DNA of 41,268 nucleotides from Candidatus Latescibacterota bacterium (GTDB lineage: Bacteria > Latescibacterota > UBA2968 > SICM01): contig SICM01000018.1 of NCBI GenBank assembly GCA_009694805.1, positions 1 to 41,268 on the forward strand, in the 5' to 3' direction. The translations under genes and the position numbers were made by a program. Below the pieces are notes generated by a model. That model saw only the letters and a list, made by a program, of their open reading frames with translations. It made no database searches and was not told the DNA's origin. Below are positions 1-8,110 of this stretch, piece after piece (position 1 is the stretch's first letter; each line of letters begins with the position of its first letter).

Positions 1-120
1 ATGATGACGGTCGTGACCACCCTGAGGCAGCAGAAGCGCAATGTGCTCGATTACCTCACGGCTGCCTGCGAGGCGCACCTGAGGGGGGAGACACCTCCCT
101 CACTGCTCCAGACCATCTGA
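1..120 (+). mobile_element. C-terminal end of an IS66-family transposase (partial, cut by window edge)
   Basis: The first 39 codons, open from the window edge to a TGA at 118-120, read MMTVVTTLRQQKRNVLDYL and then TAACEAHLRGETPPSLL. This resembles the conserved C-terminal tail of IS66-type TnpC transposases (pattern TVVxTxRQQxRNVLDYLTxACEAxLRGExxPSLL). Only the tail is in the window, so it cannot be said whether the full transposase, or tnpA and tnpB, lies upstream. The ATG at position 1 is an internal methionine rather than a start. The frame is intact to its natural stop, and a terminal repeat follows 16 bases later. The family call rests on recognised motif similarity. Confidence 0.75.
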
Positions 121-135
121 ACGGTTACCTTTTTT

Positions 136-149
136 TTAAGCGCCCTTAC
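136..149 (+). repeat. Candidate right terminal inverted repeat of the IS66-type element
   Basis: Read on the minus strand from 149 inward the sequence is GTAAGGGCGCTTAA. IS66-family terminal repeats characteristically begin GTAA and continue with a GC-rich stretch. It lies 15 bases after the transposase stop, where the right end is expected. The element would therefore end at 149. The next eight bases, 150-157 (AAATCATC), would be one copy of the usual 8-bp target duplication. The left end is outside the window, so the duplication cannot be confirmed. Confidence 0.5.
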
Positions 150-152
150 AAA

Positions 153-1349
153 TCATCTGGCCCCCACCCCTCCCATATCCTCCGGCATCTGCCCCACCGG
201 CCGGTCCGGCCCCGGACGAAAGTCCGGCACCCGCACACACCGGCCCCCTTCCACGATGGAGTCGTAGGCCCGGATGGCCGGCGCGATGGTCTCCATCGCC
301 CGGTACACGTCGAGCTCCAGCGGCCTCCCCTTCAGCACCGCGTCCCGGAAAGCCGCGTGAACGTAGTAATCCGCGTCCCCGTGGCCGCTCCCCCGCGCCT
401 CTGTCGGCGCGTCCGTCCGCTCGTAGCGCCAGTCCGCCTCCGCCCAGTCCCACATCTGCCCATCCGCAAACCAGACCTTGGGCCTGTCCCGCAGCGACCG
501 CCGCCACTCCAGGCTCCCCTTCGTCCCGATCATCTGCCACCAGTGGTGGTCCCCGTGCGGCCTCGGCTGATTGAACCCGGCCAGCATCCGGATGACCGTG
601 TCCTTCTCCGTCTTCATCAGCGCGACCTGGATGTCCGCGCTCCCGACCTGCGGCCACGCGTAGCTCGGCTGCCGCGTGCTCATGCCCGTCACCTCCGTCA
701 CCCGGTCGTCCAGCGCCCGCAGCAGGAGGCTCATGTCGTGCGAACCGATGCCCCCGATGATCGGCGGCAGGGCGTGCAGCACCGTCGGCCTCGCCTCGGG
801 GTGATCCGGAAGCTCCTCGATCGAGTACTGCGCCCCCGTCTTGAAATCCTGAAAATACTGCCGGGTCCCGTAGTACCCCACGTACTGCCCCTCCGCATAC
901 GTGATCCTGCCGAGACGCCCGTCCGCCACCAGCTTCTTCCACCCGTCCACGAACCCCCAGTAGCGCGTCTGCTCCGCCAGGCTGTAGACCAGCCCCGTCC
1001 GCTCCACGGCCGTCACGATCCGCCAGCAGTCCGCCATCGTATACGCCGCCGGCACCTCCGAGTTCACGTGCCTGCCCGCCTCCAGGGCCTGCGCCGCCAT
1101 TTGCCCCTGCTCCTTCTGGCGCACCACCAGGGCGACCGCGTCCATGCCCGAATAAGCCAGAAAGTCCTCGTACCGGCTGAACGTCTTCACGTCGCCCCGG
1201 TACCCGACCTCCGCCAGGGCCCGCGCCTGCAACGGCTCGATCCAGTCGTAGACCGCCACGATCCGGTAGCCCGGCACCTTCTGCAGCAGCCTGATCCAGC
1301 CCAGCGCCCTCCGCCCCAGCCCCGCGATACCGATCCGTATCTCGTCCAT
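153..1349 (-). CDS. Gfo/Idh/MocA-family oxidoreductase-like protein
   Basis: This 398-residue protein has an N-terminal Rossmann fold (residues 5-13, GIAGLGRRA, dinucleotide-binding turn) followed by the Gfo/Idh/MocA alpha/beta domain. Members bind NAD(P) and oxidise or epimerise sugars, inositols or sugar acids in the cytoplasm. The usual catalytic EKP motif is replaced by EVP (SEVPAA, about residues 97-102). That replacement and the C-terminal GHGDADYYVHAAF region recall the branch related to GH109-type NAD-dependent glycosidases, so a simple dehydrogenase role is uncertain. The start at 1349 has a GGAGGG ribosome-binding site at a good distance. The stop codon lies three bases from the inferred IS66 end, so the insertion landed at or in the very 3' end of this gene. 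Confidence 0.85.
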   Translation of the reverse strand: MDEIRIGIAGLGRRALGWIRLLQKVPGYRIVAVYDWIEPLQARALAEVGYRGDVKTFSRYEDFLAYSGMDAVALVVRQKEQGQMAAQALEAGRHVNSEVPAAYTMADCWRIVTAVERTGLVYSLAEQTRYWGFVDGWKKLVADGRLGRITYAEGQYVGYYGTRQYFQDFKTGAQYSIEELPDHPEARPTVLHALPPIIGGIGSHDMSLLLRALDDRVTEVTGMSTRQPSYAWPQVGSADIQVALMKTEKDTVIRMLAGFNQPRPHGDHHWWQMIGTKGSLEWRRSLRDRPKVWFADGQMWDWAEADWRYERTDAPTEARGSGHGDADYYVHAAFRDAVLKGRPLELDVYRAMETIAPAIRAYDSIVEGGRCVRVPDFRPGPDRPVGQMPEDMGGVGAR

Positions 1350-1406
1350 GAACCCTCCGCCTATTGATCTCAGCTTTGCTAAAGAGAGTGCCTCGTCCCT
1401 CGATAT

Positions 1407-1458
1407 GCCCCGTATCCCTGAGTAGCGGCCAGAGGCCGCGTATCGAAGGGTACGGGGC
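1407..1458. repeat. Nested palindromic intergenic element (CCTGAG...TCGAAGG type)
   Basis: Outer arms GCCCCGTA (1407-1414) and TACGGGGC (1451-1458) enclose an inner perfect stem GCGGCC (1425-1430) and GGCCGC (1434-1439). The body runs from CCTGAG (1417) to TCGAAGG (1449). The same CCTGAG...TCGAAGG frame occurs again at 27700-27727 with a different interior. It lies between two minus-strand genes and could fold in RNA. I see no transposase or coding function. Confidence 0.6.
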
Positions 1459-1518
1459 TACTCGGGAACTCGGCTCTGATTCTCTTTGTCTATGCTGGAG
1501 TCAATAACTTCCTCCCCT

Positions 1519-2469
1519 TCACGGGGTACGCATCCCCTTCTCCCAGGCCAGCGAGTAGTCGCGCAGGTGTCGGGGCGGGTGGCCGCGCGGGCCGTAGCCT
1601 TCCGCCCTGGAGACCTTCTCCAGAGGGATGAACGTGATGTCGATCCGCTCGTCCGTCACGTCAAACCGGTGAAACCCCAGCGTGTCGTCGCCGTCGGGCC
1701 AGACGTCCCCGTACTGGGGCTTGCCGCCCGCCGCCGGCGCCTTCAGGAAACCCACGCCCTCCACCGTCTGCACGGGCCGTCGAACGTGCAGATGGGCGGT
1801 GATCACCAGATCCACCCTGGCGGCCCTGAGCGCCTCGAGCATCCGGAACCTCGGCCCCCGGTCGAGATTGAAGAACCACCGGACGAACTCCTCCCTGACC
1901 GTCGGGTCATACGTCGGCTCATCCATGTGGTCAAAGAACAGGGGGGAGTGCAGCATGGCGACGTGGTGGGCCGGAGCAGGCAGGGACGGCAGTCGCTCAA
2001 GAAAGTCCCAGAGTTGCGCCTCCTCGGGCAGGCCGGAGCCGGCCACCGCCTCGTAAAACCCCGTGAAGCGCACGTTCTTGTGGAGGAACGTCCAGGGAAG
2101 GGGGCCGAAATGCGAGGCGAACTGCCGCAGCCACTCGGACTTCACGTTCCACTCGATGTCGTCGTAGCCCCAGGCCCCCTGCACCGGCGTGAACTTGTTG
2201 CCCACGTCGTGATTTCCCGGCACCACATAGGATGGAAACGGCAGGGATTCCAGGTCCTCCTTCACCGTCCGAAGTTCATCGTCGTGAAGACATCCATCCA
2301 TCGTCAGATCTCCGCCGACCAGCAGCAGGTCCGGGCGCAGGGCCAGGATCTGCCCCCGGGCGGTCTGCCAGTTCTCGTTCCGAGAAGGGTCGAACCGGTA
2401 GGACCTCGGAGACCCCACGTGGAGATCGTTGGCATTGACAAACGTCCAGCGGTCATACGAGCGGTTCAT
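1519..2469 (-). CDS. Calcineurin-like metallophosphoesterase
   Basis: The 316-residue protein carries the full set of metallophosphoesterase motifs in order: NANDLHVG (D-x-H, about residue 13), GGDLTMDG, VVPGNHDVG (GNHD), LHSPLFF and ITAHLHV (A-H-x-H). These residues bind the two-metal centre that hydrolyses phosphate esters or nucleotides. The start at 2469 (MNRSYDRW) overlaps the end of the upstream deacetylase-like gene by 4 bp (ATGA), which supports this start over longer in-frame extensions and implies translational coupling. No signal peptide is visible, so a cytoplasmic location is likely. The substrate is unknown. The overlap suggests it works with the neighbour, perhaps on a phosphorylated sugar. 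Confidence 0.88.
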   Translation of the reverse strand: MNRSYDRWTFVNANDLHVGSPRSYRFDPSRNENWQTARGQILALRPDLLLVGGDLTMDGCLHDDELRTVKEDLESLPFPSYVVPGNHDVGNKFTPVQGAWGYDDIEWNVKSEWLRQFASHFGPLPWTFLHKNVRFTGFYEAVAGSGLPEEAQLWDFLERLPSLPAPAHHVAMLHSPLFFDHMDEPTYDPTVREEFVRWFFNLDRGPRFRMLEALRAARVDLVITAHLHVRRPVQTVEGVGFLKAPAAGGKPQYGDVWPDGDDTLGFHRFDVTDERIDITFIPLEKVSRAEGYGPRGHPPRHLRDYSLAWEKGMRTP

Positions 2470-4193
2470 CTCCGGCCCCTTTCGTACCGGAGGCTGACCG
2501 ACACGTCGGTCTTCCCGGCGGGAAGAGGGATGAGCGCCACCGCCTCGCCGTAGCGGGTCGCGGCCTGCCACCCTCCCTTCTCTCCGTTGAATCGGACCTC
2601 CAACAGGGACGCCCCCGCGTATTTCGCCGGGACCATCAGACGCAGCCCCTCGTGGGGCGACTCCCCTTCGGCCCCGAACCGCAGCTCGGACCCGTCCCAC
2701 GCGACCTCGCTGAAACGCCACGTATCGCGGGCCTCCCAGAATGCGCACCACTGGTCGTAAGACCAGATGGGGATGGCCCGCTCCGCCGCCTGCCGCAGCA
2801 GCGTCTCCCCCTGCTGCCGGGAGAACTTCGCCCAGTTGCTCGGATGGATGATCACGCCATAGGGCGTGTGGAACCGCGTCACCATATCCCCGAAGATGCG
2901 GTCCAGGATCACCTCGAACTGCTGCGGCGAGACCCTGAAAGAGTATTCGGCGGCCGGGCTGAAGATCCCGTCGTCGGACAGGTGCGTGTGCTGCTGGAAC
3001 ACCTGGAACGGGCGTCCGTCGGGCCGGAAGAACCGCATCGGCATGGCCGCGCCGAAGGCCGCGTAGGGGGAGCTGTCCCGGTCGCGCATGTAGGTCCCGC
3101 AGATATAGTTGGCGTCCATGCGCACGCCCAGCCGTTCCATGACCTCCACCGGCTCCAGGTAGCCCGCCCACGCCGTGCAGTGGTTCCGGAGGGTCCGGGT
3201 CCGCACCCCGAACATCTCCTCAAACATCCGGATCTGACGCTCGAACTCCGCGATGCGCTCGGCCACCGGACGCCCGTCCAGAGCCCGCAGGTCGGGATGG
3301 GGTCCCACGTCGTGCCGGGAGGCGTAGCGCCGGACGTCCTCCGGCGTCGACTTCGTGCGGATCGGAATCAGATAGAGGCTCATCCGCCCCCCGGCCTTCG
3401 CCACAAAATCCAGCTCATCGTCGTTCCAGGCCACCTCAGCGAAGTCCTCGTCCCCGGAATACAGCAGCACCCCCGGGGCCTCCCCCGGCAGGTGGGACAG
3501 CAGGGGCACGGGCGCCCCCATCCGCCTCCGCGCCAGGTCGACCAGCAGCCGGGACAGGAGGTCCGCGAACGGGACCCACCCCGCGTCCGCAGGCCCGATC
3601 TCCGACGCCATGTGCGAGGGCCGCGCACACCCGTCCCCCGCAGGGACGAACTCCGTGCGCGCCGGGTCCCCCTGCCTGAGCATCAGCACGCACAGCGCCA
3701 GGTCGAACGCAAACGCCACGACCCGCCCCCGCCCCACCTCCGTCTCCGTCACCCCGGCGCTCTCCCCCGCGTATCGCCCGGGATGGAACAGATACGCCAG
3801 CCCGCGCACGCCGGGAGCGGTCCGGTAGGTCTCCGCCTGCCCCACCACGGGCAGAGACTCCCCCGCCAGACCCGACGCAGGCGCCGAGGCCATCCGCAGC
3901 CTCAGCGGGCCCTCCTTCCGGCCCGTGCGTTCCAGGCCGGCCGCCGCCGCCAGCGTAGGGTCGGGCAGAAAGCTGATGACCGTCCCCCCGCGCCGGGCGT
4001 AGGCCAAAAGCGCCTCCTCGCACCCCCGGACGCCTTCGGATACCGGGCAGATGACCACCGGCGCCTCCGAGGGGTCCAGGCCGGAGACCGCCTCCGGCGG
4101 GACGAGCTTGCCCACGGCCAGCCCCCAGGTCTTCAACATCTCCACGACATAGGCCGAGAGATCTGGCGGGTGGGATACCACGACAACGTGCAT
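2466..4193 (-). CDS. Two-domain protein: ThuA/glutamine-amidotransferase-like N-terminus plus polysaccharide-deacetylase-like domain
   Basis: The protein has 575 residues. Residues 1 to about 240 look like a flavodoxin-like or class-I amidotransferase-like module (MHVVVVSHPP, later VICPVSEG and ARRGGTVISF), as in ThuA-like or beta-galactosidase trimerisation domains. From about residue 250 there is a NodB-like deacetylase fold: YSGDEDF (metal-binding DxD-type motif), DVGPHPDL and RNHCTAW. The C-terminal 80 residues are beta-rich. No signal peptide is seen. The start at 4193 is chosen because AGGT/GGAGGT (4201-4206 on the complement) sits at ideal spacing, whereas upstream in-frame codons have none. 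It is coupled to the metallophosphoesterase. A role in carbohydrate modification or breakdown is likely but the substrate is unknown. Confidence 0.7.
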   Translation of the reverse strand: MHVVVVSHPPDLSAYVVEMLKTWGLAVGKLVPPEAVSGLDPSEAPVVICPVSEGVRGCEEALLAYARRGGTVISFLPDPTLAAAAGLERTGRKEGPLRLRMASAPASGLAGESLPVVGQAETYRTAPGVRGLAYLFHPGRYAGESAGVTETEVGRGRVVAFAFDLALCVLMLRQGDPARTEFVPAGDGCARPSHMASEIGPADAGWVPFADLLSRLLVDLARRRMGAPVPLLSHLPGEAPGVLLYSGDEDFAEVAWNDDELDFVAKAGGRMSLYLIPIRTKSTPEDVRRYASRHDVGPHPDLRALDGRPVAERIAEFERQIRMFEEMFGVRTRTLRNHCTAWAGYLEPVEVMERLGVRMDANYICGTYMRDRDSSPYAAFGAAMPMRFFRPDGRPFQVFQQHTHLSDDGIFSPAAEYSFRVSPQQFEVILDRIFGDMVTRFHTPYGVIIHPSNWAKFSRQQGETLLRQAAERAIPIWSYDQWCAFWEARDTWRFSEVAWDGSELRFGAEGESPHEGLRLMVPAKYAGASLLEVRFNGEKGGWQAATRYGEAVALIPLPAGKTDVSVSLRYERGRR

Positions 4194-4200
4194 AACTCGG

Positions 4201-4206
4201 ACCTCC
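4201..4206 (-). promoter_or_regulatory. Ribosome-binding site fixing the start of the deacetylase-like gene
   Basis: On the minus strand GGAGGT lies 7 bases before the ATG at 4193. The open frame continues 94 codons further upstream without another such site, so this decides the start. Confidence 0.75.
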
Positions 4207-4342
4207 GGAAAAATAACAGAAGAATATAGAGGATGGGCGTGCTCATAAAGAAGAAGAGCGGGGGTCCTGCTTCGGCAGGAGATCCCGGACGAACCTCCCA
4301 CGCGAAAATCCTGCTTCAACGAGCGTTTTTTGAGGTCGTCTC

Positions 4343-5191
4343 TTACTTCCGCGCAAACTTCTGGAGCCTCTGCCCCTCCAGCACCTCCCCCACGTAGAGA
4401 TCCCCCCGCGAGTCCGTCCACGCCGCGTGGGGGGCGATGAACTCCCCCGGCCTGCGGCTCTCCGCGTCCCCCCACCGCGCCAGCACCGCGCCGTCCAGAG
4501 ACAGGATGCTCATCCGGTGATGCAACTCCGGCACGTACACGGCCCCCTCAGCGTCGATGAAGATATCGCACGGCCGCTGGAACCCGGTCCACTGCGAGAG
4601 GAACGCCCCTTCCGGCGTGAAGACCTGAATGCGGTGGTTCTCCCGGTCCGCCACGTAGACCCGCTCCTCCCGGTCCACCCAGACGCTGTGCGGCAGACGG
4701 AACTCCCCCGGCCCGTCGCCGGGTGTGCCCCAGGAGAACAGGAGTTCCCCGTCCTTCGAGAACTTGTGGACCCGCGCGTTCCCGTACCCGTCCGACACGT
4801 AGAACGCCCCCGACGGCGAGAACGCCAGGTCCGTGGGCTTGTTGAAGGGCCTCTCCTCCACCGGCTGCCCGGCCTGGCCCAGCGTCCGCAGCAGCCCCCC
4901 CTCCGGCGTATAGACCCGCACCGTGTGGTCCCCGGCGTCCACGAGGTAAAGGTTGCCGTCCGGCCCGATGCAGATCCCGTGCGGCATCTTGAAGACCCCC
5001 TCCCCCCACGCCTTCAGAAAGCGCCCCTCCCGGTCGAACACGATCACAGGGTGCTCCCCCCGGCAGAAGACGTAGACCCGGTCCTGCGCGTCCACCGCCA
5101 CCCCGGCCGCCTGCTTGAACGCCCAGCCCTCCGGGAGCTGCCCCCACCCCTCCACCACTTCGTAGGTATGTCTGCCTGCGCCAAAGATCAT
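4343..5191 (-). CDS. NHL-repeat beta-propeller protein
   Basis: The 282-residue protein consists of about six repeated blades with the NHL signature: HGICIGPDGNLYLVDAGDH, PTDLAFSPSGAFYVSDGYG, PHSVWVDREERVYVADREN, CDIFIDAEGAVYVPEL and PHAAWTDSRGDLYVGEV. Such propellers bind proteins, nucleic acids or sugars, or act as lyase-like or lactonase-like scaffolds. The N-terminus shows no clear signal peptide, so it is probably cytoplasmic. Length fits a single closed propeller. An AAGGAGGG ribosome-binding site (5199-5206) precedes the ATG. It is followed by the deacetylase-like gene after about 150 bases with nothing recognisable, and preceded by an oxidoreductase gene, suggesting one transcription unit. 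Function beyond the fold is unknown. Confidence 0.85.
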   Translation of the reverse strand: MIFGAGRHTYEVVEGWGQLPEGWAFKQAAGVAVDAQDRVYVFCRGEHPVIVFDREGRFLKAWGEGVFKMPHGICIGPDGNLYLVDAGDHTVRVYTPEGGLLRTLGQAGQPVEERPFNKPTDLAFSPSGAFYVSDGYGNARVHKFSKDGELLFSWGTPGDGPGEFRLPHSVWVDREERVYVADRENHRIQVFTPEGAFLSQWTGFQRPCDIFIDAEGAVYVPELHHRMSILSLDGAVLARWGDAESRRPGEFIAPHAAWTDSRGDLYVGEVLEGQRLQKFARK

Positions 5192-5209
5192 ATCATCACC
5201 CTCCTTCCT

Positions 5210-6178
5210 TCAGGTCACGGACGATCCCCTGCCCTTCACCGACGCCTCCACCGCCCGGCGGAGGACATCCGTCCTGGCCGCGTCCTCCAGCGAACTCAAC
5301 GGGATCTTCCCCGCCCGGATGCACTCCGCGAAATCCTCGATCTCCGCGGCATAGCCGCTGGCATAGAGGGTGTTCAGGCGGTTGTAGGCCACGGAGGTGG
5401 AGTTTCTCCAGATCGTGCCGCCCGCCGTGTCGAACCGCATCTCGCGGGTGGAGACCGCCTCCGGATCACGGTAGTGCCGGAGTTCGGACCGGTCCGTGGC
5501 CCGGAGCATCCCGTCCGGCCGCGTGACCTCCACCTCTTCATACGGGATGGCGTGGTTCTGGAACGCCGTGGACCGGATCGTCCCCAGGTCCCCGTTCTCG
5601 AACTCCAGGACCACCCGCCGGCTCTTCCCCTGCCCCCACGCGTGAACGCCCTTCACATCCCCCGCCAGGTAGAGGGCCATGTTGTAAAAGTGGTGAATCC
5701 ACTCGAAGTAGCGGATGTCCAGACAGAAGGCCCCTTCCCCCTCCGTCCGCCAGGCGTCCAGCAGCGCCTTCAACTTCCGGTAGATCGGCGCATACCGGAG
5801 GCAGAAGGCCACCTGATAGATCCTGTCTGTCCGGGCCAGGACCTTCCCGATGCGCTCCGCATCCTCCGGCGAGGTAATCCCCGGCGTCTCGCACAGCACG
5901 TGCTTCCCGGCGGACAGCGCCGCCGCCGACAGCTCGGCAGAGACCCCGCCGGGCACGGACACGATCACGGCCTCCACCTCGTCGTCCTCCAGCAACCGCT
6001 CGTGCCCCACGTAACAGCGGACGTGGAAATCCATCTCCGCCCGCGCAGCGGATTCCACCGTGCGCGTGGCGACCGCCGTCAGCCGCACCCCCGGCACAAA
6101 ATGCAGGGAGGGGTAGAGCATCGACCGGGCGTGCTGCCCGGCCCCGATGAAACCGATTCGAACAGGGTCTTCACTCAC
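5210..6178 (-). CDS. Gfo/Idh/MocA-family oxidoreductase
   Basis: This 322-residue protein opens with a Rossmann motif (RIGFIGAGQHARSM, residues 7-20) and continues with the Gfo/Idh/MocA C-terminal domain (RYFEWIHHFYNMALYLAGDV region). It should bind NAD(P)(H) and act on a sugar or polyol in the cytoplasm. The catalytic EKP motif is CETPG, with the lysine replaced by threonine, as the lysine is also missing in the protein at 153-1349. The C-terminal stretch YASGYAAEIEDFAECIRAG is typical of the family. The stop is 18 bases before the NHL gene start, so the two are probably co-transcribed. Confidence 0.88.
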   Translation of the reverse strand: MSEDPVRIGFIGAGQHARSMLYPSLHFVPGVRLTAVATRTVESAARAEMDFHVRCYVGHERLLEDDEVEAVIVSVPGGVSAELSAAALSAGKHVLCETPGITSPEDAERIGKVLARTDRIYQVAFCLRYAPIYRKLKALLDAWRTEGEGAFCLDIRYFEWIHHFYNMALYLAGDVKGVHAWGQGKSRRVVLEFENGDLGTIRSTAFQNHAIPYEEVEVTRPDGMLRATDRSELRHYRDPEAVSTREMRFDTAGGTIWRNSTSVAYNRLNTLYASGYAAEIEDFAECIRAGKIPLSSLEDAARTDVLRRAVEASVKGRGSSVT

Positions 6179-6206
6179 GCTGTCGCTCCTTATGGATCTC
6201 TGAGTC

Positions 6207-6740
6207 TTAACCCGGCTTGGGAACGCCCCCCGTCAGGACCAGCATCATTGCGAGAATCAACATCTGAATCACCCATCCGATCAGGCAGACCCCCACGGCC
6301 CGCATCGTGCTCTGATAATCCAGCGCCTGCCGGACCGCGACGACCATGGTCGCCAGCATCCAGACCGATGCCACGAACAGGGCGATCCCCCTCAACCCCG
6401 GCACGATGCCCAGCGCCTGGATCACACCGGGGGCGCTCGAAAAACCGACGGTGCGCAGCAGCTCCCCGTAAGTGGCGTTCGTCTCCGCCGTCGAGAGGAT
6501 CTTGGTGCCGATGATATAGGTCAGAAAGGACCAGATGTACCACCCGAGGAGCGAGGAAAGCATCCCCCAGAAAATGCCGAGGACGCCCCCGACCTGGGCG
6601 CTCCCGATCCCCGCGGCCAGGCTGGAGAGCAACACCACCCCCATCGCCCGGCCCAGGGCGCTCGGGTCGGCCTCCACCTCTTCGTAAAGGCTGGCGTCCA
6701 GCTTCGCAGCGCGGACCATATCGTTCACAAACCCTGCCAT
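6207..6740 (-). CDS. Yip1-domain-like integral membrane protein
   Basis: The 177-residue protein has a short soluble N-terminus (residues 1-30, VNDMVRAAKLDASLYEEVEADPS) followed by about five hydrophobic segments near residues 32-50, 52-78, 98-114, 116-138 and 146-170. The DASLYEEVEADPSALGRAMGVV opening and the overall layout match bacterial Yip1-like membrane proteins, whose function is poorly known. A GGGAGG site lies just before the ATG. It sits 28 bases before the oxidoreductase gene on the same strand and may be co-transcribed with it. Confidence 0.75.
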   Translation of the reverse strand: MAGFVNDMVRAAKLDASLYEEVEADPSALGRAMGVVLLSSLAAGIGSAQVGGVLGIFWGMLSSLLGWYIWSFLTYIIGTKILSTAETNATYGELLRTVGFSSAPGVIQALGIVPGLRGIALFVASVWMLATMVVAVRQALDYQSTMRAVGVCLIGWVIQMLILAMMLVLTGGVPKPG

Positions 6741-6912
6741 AAAATCCCTCCCGGAGATACATCATCCACAGCCGAAACGGGGAGCGGCTATCTGGCCCTA
6801 ATATATACGAACAAACCCGGAAGGGGGAGAAAAATCTCCGAAGCGCCCGGACGTTTTTTTATTGCCCCGGCCTTCATCCGTGCGTATCATGGAGCAAATG
6901 AAAAACATGGAG

Positions 6913-6971
6913 CGTATCTCGTGAAGCGTGAAGCGTAAGAGTCTCTTACGAGATACGAGATACGAGATACG
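6913..6971. repeat. Intergenic palindromic element, CGTATCTCGTGAAGC family, copy 1
   Basis: CGTATCTCGT (6913-6922) and a threefold direct repeat of ACGAGAT (6948-6971, ending in ACGAGATACG) form inverted arms around GAAGCGTGAAGCGTA. A closely similar element lies at 15123-15181. It sits between the divergent Yip1-like and aldo/keto reductase genes, just upstream of the latter's ribosome-binding site. No coding function is evident. Confidence 0.75.
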
Positions 6972-7002
6972 TGTTTTATGTCTCACCTTCCGGGAGGTTC
7001 AA

Positions 7003-8022
7003 ATGGAATACCGCAATCTGGGCATCGCCGGCGTGAAGGTCTCGCGGCTCTGTCTGGGGACCATGATGTTCGGCGGCCCTACGGATGAGGCCGAGTCCGT
7101 CCGCATCATGCACAAAGCCTGCGACCTGGGCATCAACTTCTTCGACACCGCGAACGTCTACAACGACGGAGGGTCGGAGCGCGTGGTCGGGAAGGCCATC
7201 GCGGACCGTCGTGACCGGATCGTGCTGGCCACCAAGGGGCGGCTGCCGTCCCGCTCGCCCTCAGGCCCCGGCGGCCCGAACGACCAGGGGGCCAGCCGCA
7301 TCCATCTCCTGCGGGAGGTCGAACAGAGCCTCCGGCGTCTGAACACAGACACCATCGATCTCTACTACATCCACAGCCCGGACCGGACCACGCCCATCGA
7401 AGAGACCCTTCGGACCCTGGATCACCTCGTCCAGCAGGGGAAGATCCGCTACGTCGGCCTGTCGAACTACCGGACGTGGCAGCTCTGCCAGACCCTGCGG
7501 GCCGGAGACCGCCTGGGCACGGAGCCGGTCGCCGCCCTCCAGCCCCTCTACAACATCGTCAACCGGGACATCGAAGTGGACCTGCTCCCCCTCTGCTGCG
7601 AGGCCGGCGTCGGCGTGGTCTCCTACAGCCCCCTGGCCAGAGGCGTCCTGGCCGCCAAGTATAAACCCGGCGAGCCCTACCCGGAAGGCAGCCGCGCCGC
7701 GCGCGGAAACAAGCGGATGGAGGAGGCGGAGATCCGGGAGGAGAGCTTCGTCATCGCGCAGAAGTTGAGGGCCATCGCGGACGCCAGGGGCATCACCGTG
7801 ACGCAGTTCGCGCTCTCCTGGTGCCTGGCGAATCCCCTGCTGACCTCGGCCATCGTCGGGCCGCGCACGATGGCGCAGTTCGATGACAACCTCGGATGCC
7901 TGAAAGTTCAGATCACCCCGGAGGACGAGGCCACCGTGGACGCCCTGGTGCCGCCGGGGGAGCACAGCGGCAAGGGGTTCCCGGACCCGGCCTTCCCGGT
8001 CGAGGGCAGACCGGTACGATAA
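7003..8022 (+). CDS. Aldo/keto reductase
   Basis: The 339-residue (alpha/beta)8-barrel oxidoreductase should reduce aldehydes or ketones with NADPH in the cytoplasm. The catalytic tetrad is visible: D48 (NFFDTANVY), Y53, K78 (LATKGR) and H124 (YYIHSPD). The late SAIVGPRT segment is the usual cofactor phosphate-binding region. It resembles the YajO/YghZ-like branch (MEYRNLGIAGVKVSRLCLGT opening). The start at 7003 has GGGAGG at 6992-6997. The longer open frame upstream runs through the palindromic repeat at 6913-6971 and is not likely coding. It is the only plus-strand gene in the first 20 kb. Confidence 0.92.
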   Translation: MEYRNLGIAGVKVSRLCLGTMMFGGPTDEAESVRIMHKACDLGINFFDTANVYNDGGSERVVGKAIADRRDRIVLATKGRLPSRSPSGPGGPNDQGASRIHLLREVEQSLRRLNTDTIDLYYIHSPDRTTPIEETLRTLDHLVQQGKIRYVGLSNYRTWQLCQTLRAGDRLGTEPVAALQPLYNIVNRDIEVDLLPLCCEAGVGVVSYSPLARGVLAAKYKPGEPYPEGSRAARGNKRMEEAEIREESFVIAQKLRAIADARGITVTQFALSWCLANPLLTSAIVGPRTMAQFDDNLGCLKVQITPEDEATVDALVPPGEHSGKGFPDPAFPVEGRPVR

Positions 8023-8026
8023 AAGG

Positions 8027-8087
8027 AGGGGCGAAGCATTTGCTCACTGAAACCCCTGAGGATTGCCAGCGAATGCTTCGCCCCTAC
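8027..8087. repeat. GTAGGGGC-type palindromic intergenic element (GGGGCGAAGCATT variant)
   Basis: AGGGGCGAAGCATTTGC (8027-8043) and its near-perfect inverse at 8069-8085, followed by TAC-type ends, form a 17-bp stem with one mismatch. It lies between convergent genes: the aldo/keto reductase stop is 5 bases before it and the DUF4432 gene ends at 8111. It shares its GCCCCTAC end with elements at 9338-9367 and 21525-21551 and could act as a bidirectional terminator. Confidence 0.75.
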
Positions 8088-8110
8088 GGACCTGATGGGC
8101 GGTTTGTGCT

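Noticed and set aside
2652-4229. Long open frame of 525 codons on the plus strand
   Set aside because: It lies opposite the deacetylase-like gene, is Arg/Pro-rich with no motifs, and is typical of antisense frames in GC-rich DNA.
4427-6514. Long plus-strand open frame of 695 codons
   Set aside because: It crosses the antisense of two clear genes (NHL protein and oxidoreductase), has no recognisable domain and has biased Arg/Pro composition.
6798-6986. Small open frame upstream of the aldo/keto reductase gene
   Set aside because: It runs through the palindromic repeat and lacks a ribosome-binding site.
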